Positions 44,277 through 54,152 of a DNA stretch of 64,000 bases are shown piece after piece. Both the position numbers and the translations under genes were made by a program. The stretch lies in assembly GCA_042408535.1 (NCBI GenBank), contig JBHORA010000146.1:1-64000 (forward strand). Reading direction: 5' to 3'. The notes beneath the pieces are model-generated. The model was given only the letters and a program-made list of their open reading frames with translations, was not told the DNA's origin and did no database searches. How positions within the stretch are numbered: position 1 is the first letter of the stretch; each line of letters begins with the position of its first letter. Origin of the DNA: BPIH01 sp042408535 (GTDB lineage Bacteria; Chloroflexota; Limnocylindria; Limnocylindrales; CSP1-4).

Positions 44277-46892
44277 ATGTCACGGAACCTCGTCATCGTC
44301 GAGTCGCCGGCCAAGGCAAAGACCATCGAGCGCTACCTCGGACCGGGCTTCAAGGTCCTCGCCTCCTACGGTCACGTCCGGGATCTGCCCGAGAACCCGG
44401 GTCGGGATGGCCTCGGCGTCGACGTCGAGCACGACTTCGCGCCCCAGTACGTCGTCGTTCCCGGGCGCCGGCGCCAGCTCGAGGCGATCGGCCGAGCCGC
44501 CCGGGACGCCGAAGCCGTCTACCTCGCCACGGACCTCGATCGGGAGGGCGAGGCGATCGCCTGGCACGTCGCCGAAGCCATCGGCCTCCCGCCCGAGAAG
44601 ACTCGGCGGGTCACCTTCAGCGAGATCACCGAGCGGGCGATCCGCGAGGCCTTCGCGAACCCGAGGGGCATCAATCACGACCTCGTCGACGCTCAGCAGG
44701 CGCGCCGCGTCGTCGATCGGATCGTCGGCTACCTCCTCAGCCCGCTCCTCTGGCGAAAGGTCCGGCGTGGCCTCTCGGCCGGGCGGGTCCAGTCCGTCGC
44801 CGTCCGTCTCGTCGTCGAGCGCGAGCGCGAGATCCGGGCCTTCGTCCCCCGCGAGTACTGGACGATCGAGGTCCGCCTGGCGACGCCGGCCGGCGAGACC
44901 TTCGTCGCCGAGCTCGTTCGGATCGACGAGGCGAAGCCCGACATCCCGGACCGAGCCGCAGCCGAGGCCCATGCTGCTGCCCTTCGCGAGCTCGAGCCCA
45001 TCGTCACCGGGCGAACGACGAAGCGCCAGCGCCGGACACCGCCGCCTCCCTTTACGACCTCGACCCTCCAGCAGGAGGCGAGCCGCAAGCTCGGCTTCTC
45101 GCCCCAGCGGACGATGCGGATCGCCCAGCGCCTCTACGAGGGCGTCGAGACCCCGGAGGGGGTCGTTGGCCTCATCACCTACATGCGTACTGACTCGGTC
45201 AGCCTGTCCTCGCAGGCCCTCGCCGAAGCCGAGGCGGTCGTTCGGGCCCGCTTCGGCGATGCCTACGCTGTCGCCGGCGGACGTCGCTACCGGACCCGCT
45301 CCCGAACGGCCCAGGAGGCCCACGAGGCAATCCGACCGACCGCCTTCGCCCGGGATCCCGACGCCCTCGCCCCGCACCTCGACCGCGACGAGGCGCGGCT
45401 CTACCACCTCATCTGGCAGCGGGCCCTCGCCTCGCAGATGGCGCCCCGCGAGCTCGAGACGACGAGCCTCGATCTTGCCGCCGGCCGCTACGGCCTCCGG
45501 GCGACGGCGACCCGGACCGTCTTCGACGGTTACAGCCGGATCTACACCGAGGGCCGCGACGACGAGGGCGACGAGGCTGCCGAGGGCCGGCTCCCTGACC
45601 TTGCCGAGGGAGACCGGGCCCGGGTCGAGGAGGTCCTGCCGAGCCAGCACTTCACGGAGCCACCGCCCCGCTACACCGAGGCGAGCCTCGTCAAGGCCCT
45701 CGAAGACCACGGCATCGGCCGGCCATCGACGTACGCGGCGACGATCGCCACCATCGTCGAGCGCGGCTACGTCGAGGTGAAGGAGCGGCGCCTCTACCCG
45801 ACGCTCATCGGCGAGATCGTGACCGACCTCCTCGTCGGGCACTTCGGCGAGTTCGTCGATGTCGGCTTCACGGCCCGGATGGAGGAGGATCTCGACCGGA
45901 TCGCCGCCGGCCGACGTCGCTGGGTGCCCGTCGTGCGGGCCTTCTACGAGCCCTTCCGGCTCCTCGTCGAGACGAAGACGAAGGAGCTCCGGAGGGCCGA
46001 CGTCGCGACGCGACCGACCGACGAGCGCTGTTCGCTCGGCCACCCGATGGTCCTCCGGATCGGCCGCTACGGCCCCTTCCTCGCCTGCTCCGAGTACCCG
46101 GCCCACAAGGAGACGCGACCCCTCCCCGACGGGGGAGCTGGCGAAGGAGGAGACGTGCCGGAAGCGACGACGGAGGCCGGCCGAGATGGGTCGGACGCGA
46201 TGGCGGAGCTCGAGGGCGTCGGCGATCCGTGTCCGGAGTGCGGGGCGACGGCAGGTGGCCGCCTCGTCGCCAAGCGGAGCCGCTTTGGGCCCTTCGTCGG
46301 CTGTGACCGTTACCCGGCCTGCCGCTACGTGCAGCGGGCGAGTCCCGAACCCGAACCCCTCGCCTTCGAGGTCGTGTGCCCTCGCTGCGAGCGCGGGCGC
46401 CTCGTCGCTCGCCGAGCCCGCCGGACGGGCAGTGTCTTCTGGGGCTGCTCCCGCTATCCGACTTGCCGCTTCACGACCGCCCGCGAGCCCACGGGTGCCG
46501 TCCACGATGCTGATGCCGGGCCCGTCGGCCGCGAGGGGGAGGGCGGGCGGTGCCTCCGCTGCGGCGCCCAGATCGCCCTGCCCGACGGCTCGCTCGTTGG
46601 GCTCCGGCTCTCCGGTGGCCCACCCGACCCGGGTGCCCTCGCCGGCCGGCGGCGCTCCATGGGCCGTGCTTCCTGTCGCGATGGGTCCGCCACGCTTCGT
46701 GCGCGCCCAGGCGGCGCCCGCCGGGGTTGGCGGACCCGCCAGGGAGACGCGCCGGCTGAAGGGAGGGCCGCTCCGGGCGCGGGCACCGTCGAGGTCGGCG
46801 GAGACGGGCGGCTGCCGAGCGGTGGAGAGGCGATGGCCGGCTCGCCGACGGCGTCCAAGGCGCCGCAGGCGCCGGCAGCATCGGAGGGCTGA
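44277..46892 (+). CDS. topA: DNA topoisomerase I
   Basis: 871 aa. Type IA topoisomerase that relaxes negative supercoils. Toprim: NLVIVESPAKAKTIERYLG and TDLDREGEAIAW; catalytic Tyr302 in TYMRTDSVSLS; RPSTYAATIATI follows. The C-terminal part has zinc-ribbon repeats: CSLGH...CSEYP, CPEC...CDRYPACRY, CPRC...CSRYPTCRF, and a lone CLRC pair, then about 110 low-complexity residues. ATG 44277 is the conserved start (MSRNLVIVESPAKAK); it lies eight bases after a -10-like hexamer. The stop shares its last base with the xerC start. Confidence 0.97.
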   Translation: MSRNLVIVESPAKAKTIERYLGPGFKVLASYGHVRDLPENPGRDGLGVDVEHDFAPQYVVVPGRRRQLEAIGRAARDAEAVYLATDLDREGEAIAWHVAEAIGLPPEKTRRVTFSEITERAIREAFANPRGINHDLVDAQQARRVVDRIVGYLLSPLLWRKVRRGLSAGRVQSVAVRLVVEREREIRAFVPREYWTIEVRLATPAGETFVAELVRIDEAKPDIPDRAAAEAHAAALRELEPIVTGRTTKRQRRTPPPPFTTSTLQQEASRKLGFSPQRTMRIAQRLYEGVETPEGVVGLITYMRTDSVSLSSQALAEAEAVVRARFGDAYAVAGGRRYRTRSRTAQEAHEAIRPTAFARDPDALAPHLDRDEARLYHLIWQRALASQMAPRELETTSLDLAAGRYGLRATATRTVFDGYSRIYTEGRDDEGDEAAEGRLPDLAEGDRARVEEVLPSQHFTEPPPRYTEASLVKALEDHGIGRPSTYAATIATIVERGYVEVKERRLYPTLIGEIVTDLLVGHFGEFVDVGFTARMEEDLDRIAAGRRRWVPVVRAFYEPFRLLVETKTKELRRADVATRPTDERCSLGHPMVLRIGRYGPFLACSEYPAHKETRPLPDGGAGEGGDVPEATTEAGRDGSDAMAELEGVGDPCPECGATAGGRLVAKRSRFGPFVGCDRYPACRYVQRASPEPEPLAFEVVCPRCERGRLVARRARRTGSVFWGCSRYPTCRFTTAREPTGAVHDADAGPVGREGEGGRCLRCGAQIALPDGSLVGLRLSGGPPDPGALAGRRRSMGRASCRDGSATLRARPGGARRGWRTRQGDAPAEGRAAPGAGTVEVGGDGRLPSGGEAMAGSPTASKAPQAPAASEG

Positions 46893-48001
46893 TGGGGCGG
46901 CGGTGCGCGTCGAACCCGCGGCCGAGGTCGGCTGCGGCCGAGGCCGGTTCGAGCCCGTCGCGCCGAGCGACGCGGGGAGGGGACGAACGGCGGCTCGACC
47001 CAGCGGGCGAAGCGGCTCGCGATGCCTACCTCCAGAGCCTCGTCGCCCGGGGTGCGTCGGCCCACACCCGTCGCTCCTATCGGGCCGCCCTCGACCGGTA
47101 CCTCGCCTGGCTGGCGGCCGAAGGGGTGGATTGGCGAGCCCCCGAGCGAGGCGCCCTTCGGCGCTACCTCGCTGAGCTGGCCCGCACGAGCGCCCGGTCC
47201 TCCGTCGTCCAGCGCTTGGCGGCGATCCGCTCCTTCTACCGCTGGGCCGTTCGATGTGGCCTCGTCCCCGGTCAGCCCTGGGCGACCATCGCCGGACCCC
47301 GGTCGAACCGCCGCCTCCCCAAGGTCCTCGCCGTCGAGCAGATCGAGCGCCTCCTGGCGGCCATCGGCGACGAGCCGACGGTGGGTCGCCCGGGGAACGA
47401 CCTCGTCTGCGCCCGGATCCTTCGCGACCGGGCCCTTGTCGAGCTCGCCTACGCCGCTGGTCTCCGGGTCAGCGAGCTGGCCGGTGCGGAGATCGATGCC
47501 CTCGATTTGCGGCGGGCCGAGATCCGGGTCGTCGGGAAGGGCGGCAAGGAGCGGATCGGGCTCCTCGGTCGGCCAGCGGTGGCGGCTCTGGCCGAGTACC
47601 TCGAGCGCGGTCGCCCCGTCCTCGCGGCTCGGGGGCGGGACGACGGGTCGTCGGCTGCCCTCTTCCTCAACGCCCAGGGTCGGCCCCTTGGTGTCCGCGG
47701 CATCCGGTACCGGCTCGAGGTCCTCCGGCGGCGGGCCGACCTGCCCGACGGCGTCGGCCCCCACACCCTTCGCCACTCCTTCGCCACCCACCTCCTCGAC
47801 GGTGGGGCCGACCTGCGGATCGTCCAGGAGCTCCTCGGCCACGCCAGCCTGGCGACGACCCAGATCTACACGCACGTCTCGGCAGGCCGCCTCCGAGCGG
47901 CGTACTTGGCGGCCCATCCTCGCGCCCGCGCCGGGTTGGCTGGCGTCCGAGCCGCGGCCTCGGTCTCCGACGCAGGCTCGAACGAAGGGGGGACGGCGTG
48001 A
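46892..48001 (+). CDS. xerC: Tyrosine recombinase XerC/XerD-type
   Basis: 369 aa. Resolves chromosome dimers at dif sites, or acts as another site-specific integrase. The SAM-like core-binding domain (about 40-135) precedes the catalytic domain with R192, K216/K219, HxxR as H291-R294 (HTLRHSFATHLL), H317 and nucleophile Y326 (TTQIYTHVS). The first 38 residues are disordered. It follows topA directly (topA-xerC, a common order), and overlaps the FemAB gene as GTGA. Confidence 0.93.
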   Translation: MGRRCASNPRPRSAAAEAGSSPSRRATRGGDERRLDPAGEAARDAYLQSLVARGASAHTRRSYRAALDRYLAWLAAEGVDWRAPERGALRRYLAELARTSARSSVVQRLAAIRSFYRWAVRCGLVPGQPWATIAGPRSNRRLPKVLAVEQIERLLAAIGDEPTVGRPGNDLVCARILRDRALVELAYAAGLRVSELAGAEIDALDLRRAEIRVVGKGGKERIGLLGRPAVAALAEYLERGRPVLAARGRDDGSSAALFLNAQGRPLGVRGIRYRLEVLRRRADLPDGVGPHTLRHSFATHLLDGGADLRIVQELLGHASLATTQIYTHVSAGRLRAAYLAAHPRARAGLAGVRAAASVSDAGSNEGGTA

Positions 48002-49149
48002 CTCGGTCACCGACGGACACCGAGCCGGGCGTCTCGACCGAGCGGCTGCCGGCGGCCGGACCTTCTCCGTCGACGGGGGTCGACCTGGGGCGCACGGTCG
48101 GGGCCCTCGGGCCGCTCGCCGATCCGGTGGGCTGGGACAGGCGGGTCGAGGCATCGCTCCACGGCACGGTCTTCCAGCTCACTGGATGGGCGGCCGTGAA
48201 GCGCTTGACCGGCTGGCGGGCCGAGCGCGTCGGTGACCGAGCCGGCGGGCTCCTCGCCCAGGTCCTCATCCGCCGCCCGGGCCCGCTGCCCTGGCACTTC
48301 GCCTACGTGCCGCGCGGGCCCGTCGCCGACCGCTGGTCGCCGGGGATCGTCGCCGACGCAACCGACCTCCTCCGCTCGACCGTCGCGCGGGCCGGCGTCC
48401 GGGTCTCTCACGTCCGAATCGACCCGGACGTCGAAGCCGACGGTCCCGAGGACGGGGACGGCGCGCTGCGAGCGGCGCTCGCCGCCGCCGGTTGGCGACC
48501 GGCCAGCCCAATCCAACCGGTGACGACTCGCCTCATCGACCTCCGGGCCGACGAGGCGGCCCTCTGGTCCGACCTCCGGCAGAAGTGGCGCCAGTACGTG
48601 AACCGGGCCCGCTCGCTCGGGGTCCGGATCGTGGAGGCGGACGCTGACGGGATCCCGGTCTTTCACCGGATCCTCGTGGAGACGGCGACGCGGGGCGGCT
48701 TCCAGGCTCGGAGCGAGGCCGCCTATCGGGCTGTCTGGGACGCCTTCGCGGCGGACGGCCGCTGCCGCCTCCTCTTCGCCGAAACCGCCGACGGCGAACC
48801 GGTCGCGTCGCTCTTCCTCGTCCGTTGCGGCGGCCGCGTCGCGGAGTTCTACGGAGGCATGACGGCGACGGGAGCGGACTTGCGGGCGAACTACCTCCTG
48901 AAGTGGGAAGCGATCCGCTCGTCACGGGAGCGCGGGGCTACCTCGTACGACCTGTGGGGCCTTGCGACGCCGGGGATCGCCCACTTCAAGGCCGGCTTCG
49001 GAGGCCGCGAGGTTCGCTACATCGGAGCCTGGGATCTCGTCGTCGATCGGGTCGGGTACGGTGGCTGGAGCGCCGCGGCCGCGGCCCGCCAGTGGCTCCT
49101 CCGCCGAAGGCGCCGCGAGGGAGCGAGGGACCGTGCGCGGTCCGAGTGA
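47998..49149 (+). CDS. FemAB-type peptidoglycan amino-acid transferase (FemX-like)
   Basis: 383 aa. A double-GNAT Fem protein that adds amino acids from aminoacyl-tRNA to lipid-linked peptidoglycan. Seen: FQLTGWAAVKRLTGW, the FAYVPRGPVAD stretch, LRQKWRQYVNRARSLGVRI, FYGGMTATGADLRANYLLKWEAI and YDLWGLATPGIAHFKAGFGG. No coiled-coil tRNA-synthetase arm. It lies just before murE, which fits a role in building an interpeptide bridge. GTG start overlaps xerC as GTGA. Confidence 0.87.
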   Translation: MTRSPTDTEPGVSTERLPAAGPSPSTGVDLGRTVGALGPLADPVGWDRRVEASLHGTVFQLTGWAAVKRLTGWRAERVGDRAGGLLAQVLIRRPGPLPWHFAYVPRGPVADRWSPGIVADATDLLRSTVARAGVRVSHVRIDPDVEADGPEDGDGALRAALAAAGWRPASPIQPVTTRLIDLRADEAALWSDLRQKWRQYVNRARSLGVRIVEADADGIPVFHRILVETATRGGFQARSEAAYRAVWDAFAADGRCRLLFAETADGEPVASLFLVRCGGRVAEFYGGMTATGADLRANYLLKWEAIRSSRERGATSYDLWGLATPGIAHFKAGFGGREVRYIGAWDLVVDRVGYGGWSAAAAARQWLLRRRRREGARDRARSE

Positions 49150-50809
49150 GGGGCACCCGCCGGGCCAGCCCCTCGGGGTCTCCCGAGGTGTCGCCCCGGC
49201 GGGCGATCTCGTCGCGCGACTCGCCCGGATCGGGATCCTGCGGTCGGTGTGGTGCGACGGCCGGTTGTGCGAACCCGAGGCGGTCGAGGCGGTCCAGCTC
49301 ACCGGGCTCGCCTACGACTCGCGGCGCGTTCGGCCCGGGGCCTGTTTCGTCGCCGTCCCGGGCTTCCACGTCGACGGCCACGCCTACGTCGTCAGCGCCG
49401 CGAGGCAGGGGGCCGTCCTCGCCCTCGTCGAGCGGCCGGTGCCGGACGCGGCGGTCCCCCAGCTCGTCGTGGCGAACGCTCGGCGGGCCCTCGCCGAGGC
49501 GGCCGCCTGGTGGGCCGGCGATCCGTCTCTCCGGCTCGGCATCGTCGGCATCACCGGGACCGACGGCAAGACGACGACGGGTCTCCTCGCTGCACGTGCC
49601 CTCCGGGCGGCCGGGATCCGAACGGGGCTCCTCGGCACGGCGCTCCTCACCATCGGCGGCGTCACCGAGGTCAACCCCGAACACGTGACGACCCCCGAGG
49701 CGCCGGAGCTCCAGGCCGCCCTGGCGGCGATGGAGGCCGCCGGTGACGTCGCGGCCGTTGTCGAGACGACCTCCCACGGACTTGCCCTTGACCGGGTCGC
49801 CGGCATCGTCTACGACGCGGCCCTCTTCACGAACTTGAGCCACGAGCATCTCGACCTCCACGGGACCTTCGAGGCGTACCGGGCCGCGAAGGTCTCGCTC
49901 TTCGAGCGCCTCGGGAGGGGCGGACCGGAGACGCTTCCAGCGCCGGCCCTCGACGGGGCGGCGAGGAAACCCCTCGGCTGGGGACCGCTGGCGGTCGTGA
50001 ACGTCGACGACCCGCACGCTGGTCACTTCCTGGAGGCGGCCCGGCGGGTCGGGGCACGGGTCGTCACCTACGGGCTCGGACCGGAGGCCGAGGTCCGAGG
50101 GACGGCGATCGAGGAGACCCCGAGCGGCCTCGCCGTCGAGGTCGTCGGTCCGGCAGCGGGCCGAGTCGAGCTCCGCCTCGTCGGCCGCTTCAACGCCGCC
50201 AATGCCCTCGCCGTCGTCGCCCTCGGGGTCGGGCTCGGCCTCGACCCGGCCCTCGTCCGAGCCGGGCTCGCCGGCGTCGACCGGGTTCCGGGACGGATGG
50301 AGCGGGTCGAGCTCGGCCAGCCCTTCGCCGTCGTCGTCGACTACGCTCACAGTCCTGCCGCCCTCGCGGCCGCCCTCGAGGCCCTGGCGCCGATCGCCGG
50401 CACCGGTGGGGGCAGTCTCATTGCCGTCTTCGGTTCGGCTGGCGAACGGGACCGCGCGAAGCGCCCCGTCATGGGCCGGATCGCTGCCGAGCGGTGCCGC
50501 CTCGTCGTCCTGACCGACGAGGACCCGCGCGGCGAGGACCGGATGGCGATCCTTGAGGAGATCGCGGCCGGGGCCGAGATCCTCGGTCGCCGGCGAGGCG
50601 AGGACCTCCTCCTCGTCCCCGACCGGCGGGCGGCGATCCGGGTGGCCTTCGAGCGAGCTCGACCGGGGGACGTCGTCCTCTTGGCCGGCAAGGGTCACGA
50701 GCGGTCGATCATCGGTCCGACGGGCGCCGAGCCCTGGGACGAACGGGCCGAAGCGGAGCGAGCCCTTCGGGAGATCGGCTACGGGGCGAAGCCTGTCAGG
50801 GCGGAGTAG
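49133..50809 (+). CDS. murE: UDP-MurNAc-tripeptide synthetase MurE
   Basis: 558 aa. Adds the third amino acid to UDP-MurNAc-L-Ala-D-Glu. ATP loop GITGTDGKTTT at 140-149, ETTSHGLALDRV, FTNLSHEHLDLHGTFEAYRAAK, VDYAHSPAAL, and a DEDPRGED motif where meso-DAP ligases have DNPRxE; the Arg hints at meso-DAP or a similar diamino acid, with the second position changed from Asn to Asp. The GTG at 49133 overlaps the femX-like gene by 17 bases; a GAGGGA site lies upstream. Confidence 0.93.
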   Translation: MRGPSEGHPPGQPLGVSRGVAPAGDLVARLARIGILRSVWCDGRLCEPEAVEAVQLTGLAYDSRRVRPGACFVAVPGFHVDGHAYVVSAARQGAVLALVERPVPDAAVPQLVVANARRALAEAAAWWAGDPSLRLGIVGITGTDGKTTTGLLAARALRAAGIRTGLLGTALLTIGGVTEVNPEHVTTPEAPELQAALAAMEAAGDVAAVVETTSHGLALDRVAGIVYDAALFTNLSHEHLDLHGTFEAYRAAKVSLFERLGRGGPETLPAPALDGAARKPLGWGPLAVVNVDDPHAGHFLEAARRVGARVVTYGLGPEAEVRGTAIEETPSGLAVEVVGPAAGRVELRLVGRFNAANALAVVALGVGLGLDPALVRAGLAGVDRVPGRMERVELGQPFAVVVDYAHSPAALAAALEALAPIAGTGGGSLIAVFGSAGERDRAKRPVMGRIAAERCRLVVLTDEDPRGEDRMAILEEIAAGAEILGRRRGEDLLLVPDRRAAIRVAFERARPGDVVLLAGKGHERSIIGPTGAEPWDERAEAERALREIGYGAKPVRAE

Positions 50810-50818
50810 GGGAGCGGC

Positions 50819-51535
50819 GTGGGACGCCGAAGTGGCTGCGGCGGCGCCATCGCTATCCTTGGCCTCGCCATCGTCCTCCTTTGGGCCGTCTTGCCGCCGG
50901 CGGCGGCTGGCCTCATCCGCCTCGGCTTGGAGGCGGCCGGTCTCCGCGCCGATCGGCTCGTCGTCCGGGTCGAGGCGGACCCGCCGCTCCGTCTCCTTGC
51001 TGGTCGGGCCGACCGGGTCGCCGTCGAGGGGACGATCGTCCGCTGGGACGGGATGGCGGCACATTCGCTCGCCCTCACCCTCGACGACGTCGACCTGTTC
51101 GGCCGCCGGGCGGGACGGGTGGAGGGCCTCCTCGAGGGGGTCGACATCGCGGCCGGAACGGCGGGCTCCCTCGTCGCGGTGCGGATCGAGGTCTCGGGAG
51201 CGGGGAGCGGACCGAGGGCCCGCCTCATCGTGGCGCCCGAGGAGGCGGCTCGGGTCGTCCTCGCCCTCGCCCGTGGGGTGGGCGTCGTCGGCGGTCGAGT
51301 CACCCTCGTCCCTCCCGACCGGGTGGAGGTCGAGGTCGCCGGCCACCGGCTCACGGCCCGGGTCGCCGTCGTCGACGGGGATGTCGTCGTCGAGGGCGGC
51401 GGCTTGGCGCGGCTCGTCGTCCTCGAGGCTGGTGCCGTTGCGGGGTTCACCGTCAATTCGGTCGTGGTCGGGAGCGACCGCGGTCTCGTCGTCGAGGGCC
51501 GGCTCGATCCCGGCCGCCTCGGGCTCGCCGGCTGA
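50819..51535 (+). CDS. DUF2993 (LmeA-like) membrane-linked protein
   Basis: 238 aa. One N-terminal hydrophobic helix (about 9-31) and then a repetitive beta-rich part with many Val/Gly and Asp/Glu (for example VVRVEADPPLRLLAGRADRVAVEG). This pattern matches DUF2993-type proteins, some of which act on lipoglycan assembly in actinobacteria; that role is not shown here. It starts 10 bases after murE with a GGAG site and may be co-transcribed. Confidence 0.65.
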   Translation: MGRRSGCGGAIAILGLAIVLLWAVLPPAAAGLIRLGLEAAGLRADRLVVRVEADPPLRLLAGRADRVAVEGTIVRWDGMAAHSLALTLDDVDLFGRRAGRVEGLLEGVDIAAGTAGSLVAVRIEVSGAGSGPRARLIVAPEEAARVVLALARGVGVVGGRVTLVPPDRVEVEVAGHRLTARVAVVDGDVVVEGGGLARLVVLEAGAVAGFTVNSVVVGSDRGLVVEGRLDPGRLGLAG

Positions 51536-51586
51536 TCGACGCCGTTCGGCGGGATCGCCGTCGTCGGATGCTCGGCAGGCGGCTGG

Positions 51587-51592
51587 TATGCT
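51587..51592 (+). promoter_or_regulatory. Leaderless-type -10 TATGCT for relA
   Basis: TATGCT ends seven bases before the ATG at 51600. No -35 match. Confidence 0.5.
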
Positions 51593-51599
51593 TCGAGCG

Positions 51600-54062
51600 A
51601 TGGGGACGTCCCGTTCGACGAGTGATCCAACCCGGCCGACCGGAGCGGCGGCCGCCACGGCGCCGGCGACGCAGCCGGTCGGTGGGGGTCTCGTTGCGCC
51701 CGGGCGGCGGCGAACGGGGCGACCCGACGTGCCGGTCGCGGAGCCTGGGCCGAGTGGCGCGTCGCCACCGGCGGTCGTGTCGGCGGACCCGGCACCCGGC
51801 ACCGTCACCAAAGCCCCGTCGGCCACCACCGCCGCACCGAGCGACGCCTCTGGCGGGAGCGGCAGCCCGTCCCCCTCGACGCCGACCACCGTCGGCCCGG
51901 CGCCGCGAACCTCGACGGTCGACCTCGAGGCCCTCGAAACCGAGCTCCTCGAGGCCCTCCGCCGCCACAATCCGGGGGCGGATCTCGAGCCCGTCCGGCG
52001 GGCCTTCGCCTATGCCGTCGAGTGCCACGCCGGCCAGCGCCGGATGTCCGGCGAGCCGTACGTCACCCACCCGATCGCCTCGGCCCAGATCCTCGCCGAG
52101 CTCGGCATCGACCCCACGGCCATCTGCGCTGCCCTCCTCCACGACGTTCCCGAGGATACGGAAGCAAGCCTGGCCGACATCGAGGAGCGCTTCGGGCCCG
52201 AGGTCGCTCGCCTCGTCGACGGGGTGACGAAGCTCGGCAAGTTCAGCACCCTCTCCCACGAGCAGCAGCAGGCCGAGAACATCCGGAAGATGTTCCTGGC
52301 CATGGCCGAGGACATCCGGGTCGTCCTCATCAAGCTGGCGGACCGGCTCCACAACATGCGGACCCTCGCCGCCCTGCCGCCCGAGAAGCAGCAGCGAATC
52401 GCCCGCCAGACGATGGAGATCTACGCCCCCCTCGCCGAGCGGCTCGGGATCTGGCAGATCAAGTGGGAGCTCGAGGACCTCGCCTTCAAGACCCTCGAGC
52501 CCGAGCGCTACCGCGAGCTCGCCCGCCTCCTCGATACCCGTCGCAAGGGTCGCGAGCGGTACATCGAGCGGGCCATCGCCGTCCTCCGTCCGAAGCTCGA
52601 GGAGGCCGGGATCAAGGCCGAGCTCCAGGGTCGCCCGAAGCACCTCTACAGCATCTGGAAGAAGATGCTCCGAAAAGGTGCCGAGTTCGGCGAGATCTAC
52701 GACGTCTACGCCATCCGGATCCTCGTCGACGAGGTCCGCGACTGCTACGCCGCCCTCGGGGTCGTCCATGCCCTCTGGCGGCCGATCCCGGGCCAGTTCG
52801 ACGACTACATCGCCGTCCCGAAGAACAACCTCTACCAGAGCCTCCACACTGCCGTCATCGCCCTCGACGGCAAGCCCCTCGAGATCCAGATCCGGACCCA
52901 CCAGATGCACCAGGTGGCGGAGGTCGGGATCGCCGCCCACTGGCGCTACAAGGAGGCGACGAAGTCGGACCGCGAGTACGACGCCAAGCTCGCCTGGCTC
53001 CGCCAGCTCATGGACTGGCAGCGGGAGGTCTCGGACGCCCGGGAGTTCGTCGAGGGAATCAAGCTCGACATCTTCCAGGACCAGGTCTTCGTCTTCACCC
53101 CGAAGGGCGACATCAAGGATCTCCCGGCCGGGGCGACGCCGCTCGACTTCGCTTACCGGATCCACACCGACGTCGGCCACCGGACGATCGGGGCGAAGGT
53201 GAACAACCGCCTCGTACCCCTCGACTACCGGCTGAAGAACGGCGACATCGTCGAGATCGTGACGACGAAGGGCGAGCACGGCCCGTCGCGGGACTGGCTG
53301 AACATCGTCCGGACCTCCCACGCCCGAGAGAAGATCCGGCAGTGGTTCAAGCGGAAGGATCGCGACGAGAATATCGCCCACGGACGCGAGGCCCTCGAAC
53401 GGGAGCTGCGCCGCCTCGCCCGGACCTCCCTCGCCGCCGTCGGCCAGGAGCGGATCGCCGAGGTGGCGAAGAGCTACAACGTCGACGCCCTCGACGACTT
53501 CTACGCCGCCATCGGCTACGGGGCGATCAGCGCCCAGCAGGTCGTCACCCGCCTCGGGGTCCTCGACGACGCCCAGCTCTCCGTCCCGGCCGTCGCGCCG
53601 CCACCGCCCCTGAGCCGGGCCGGAGGGATCCGGGTCAAGGGGGTCGGCGACCTCCTCGTCCGCTTCGCTCGCTGCTGCCATCCGATCCCGGGCGACCCGA
53701 TCGTCGGCTTCATCACCCGAGGCAAGGGAGTGACGGTCCATCTCCGGACCTGCCCGACGATCGTCAACGAGCGGGAGGTGAGCCGGCTCATCGAGGTCGA
53801 GTGGGAGTCGGCCCCGGCCCAGACCTACCCGATCGCCATCCGGGTCGAGGCCTACGATCGGCCGGGTCTCCTCCACGACATCACCCAGGTCGTGGCCGAG
53901 GCGAAGGTGAACATCGTCGCTGCGGCCGTGAACGTCACTCCGGACCACACGGCCATCGTGACCGCCACCCTCCAGGTCGCCTCGGTCGCTCAGCTGGCTC
54001 GAGTCATGAGCCGGATCGAGCACATCCGCGACGTTCTCTCCGTCCAGCGCGCCCTCGACTAG
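51600..54062 (+). CDS. relA: Bifunctional (p)ppGpp synthetase/hydrolase, RelA/SpoT family
   Basis: 820 aa. Makes and destroys the alarmone (p)ppGpp. Hydrolase HD domain with LLHDVPEDTE at 180-187 and KLADRLHNMRT; synthetase with GRPKHLYSIWKKM and FGEIYDVYAIRI; TGS domain (DQVFVFTPKGDIKDLPAGATPLDFAY); zinc-finger-like CCHPIPGDPI; C-terminal ACT domain. Intact HD residues indicate a bifunctional enzyme. The first 105 residues are Ala/Pro/Thr/Ser-rich and disordered, longer than usual. hisS follows 90 bases on, a common neighbour. Confidence 0.96.
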   Translation: MGTSRSTSDPTRPTGAAAATAPATQPVGGGLVAPGRRRTGRPDVPVAEPGPSGASPPAVVSADPAPGTVTKAPSATTAAPSDASGGSGSPSPSTPTTVGPAPRTSTVDLEALETELLEALRRHNPGADLEPVRRAFAYAVECHAGQRRMSGEPYVTHPIASAQILAELGIDPTAICAALLHDVPEDTEASLADIEERFGPEVARLVDGVTKLGKFSTLSHEQQQAENIRKMFLAMAEDIRVVLIKLADRLHNMRTLAALPPEKQQRIARQTMEIYAPLAERLGIWQIKWELEDLAFKTLEPERYRELARLLDTRRKGRERYIERAIAVLRPKLEEAGIKAELQGRPKHLYSIWKKMLRKGAEFGEIYDVYAIRILVDEVRDCYAALGVVHALWRPIPGQFDDYIAVPKNNLYQSLHTAVIALDGKPLEIQIRTHQMHQVAEVGIAAHWRYKEATKSDREYDAKLAWLRQLMDWQREVSDAREFVEGIKLDIFQDQVFVFTPKGDIKDLPAGATPLDFAYRIHTDVGHRTIGAKVNNRLVPLDYRLKNGDIVEIVTTKGEHGPSRDWLNIVRTSHAREKIRQWFKRKDRDENIAHGREALERELRRLARTSLAAVGQERIAEVAKSYNVDALDDFYAAIGYGAISAQQVVTRLGVLDDAQLSVPAVAPPPPLSRAGGIRVKGVGDLLVRFARCCHPIPGDPIVGFITRGKGVTVHLRTCPTIVNEREVSRLIEVEWESAPAQTYPIAIRVEAYDRPGLLHDITQVVAEAKVNIVAAAVNVTPDHTAIVTATLQVASVAQLARVMSRIEHIRDVLSVQRALD

Positions 54063-54138
54063 GCGAGCGGCGATCGCGTCGCCGAGACGCGCTTGCCTCC
54101 GCTCGCGGCCAGCGGGGCGCGTCGGGTCGTCGGCGCCC

Positions 54139-54144
54139 TACACT
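54139..54144 (+). promoter_or_regulatory. Leaderless-type -10 TACACT for hisS
   Basis: TACACT ends eight bases before the ATG at 54153. Confidence 0.5.
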
Positions 54145-54152
54145 TGCCGGCG

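Noticed and set aside
48986..51970. 994-codon minus-strand frame across murE and the DUF2993 gene
   Set aside because: Antisense shadow of real genes; no motifs.
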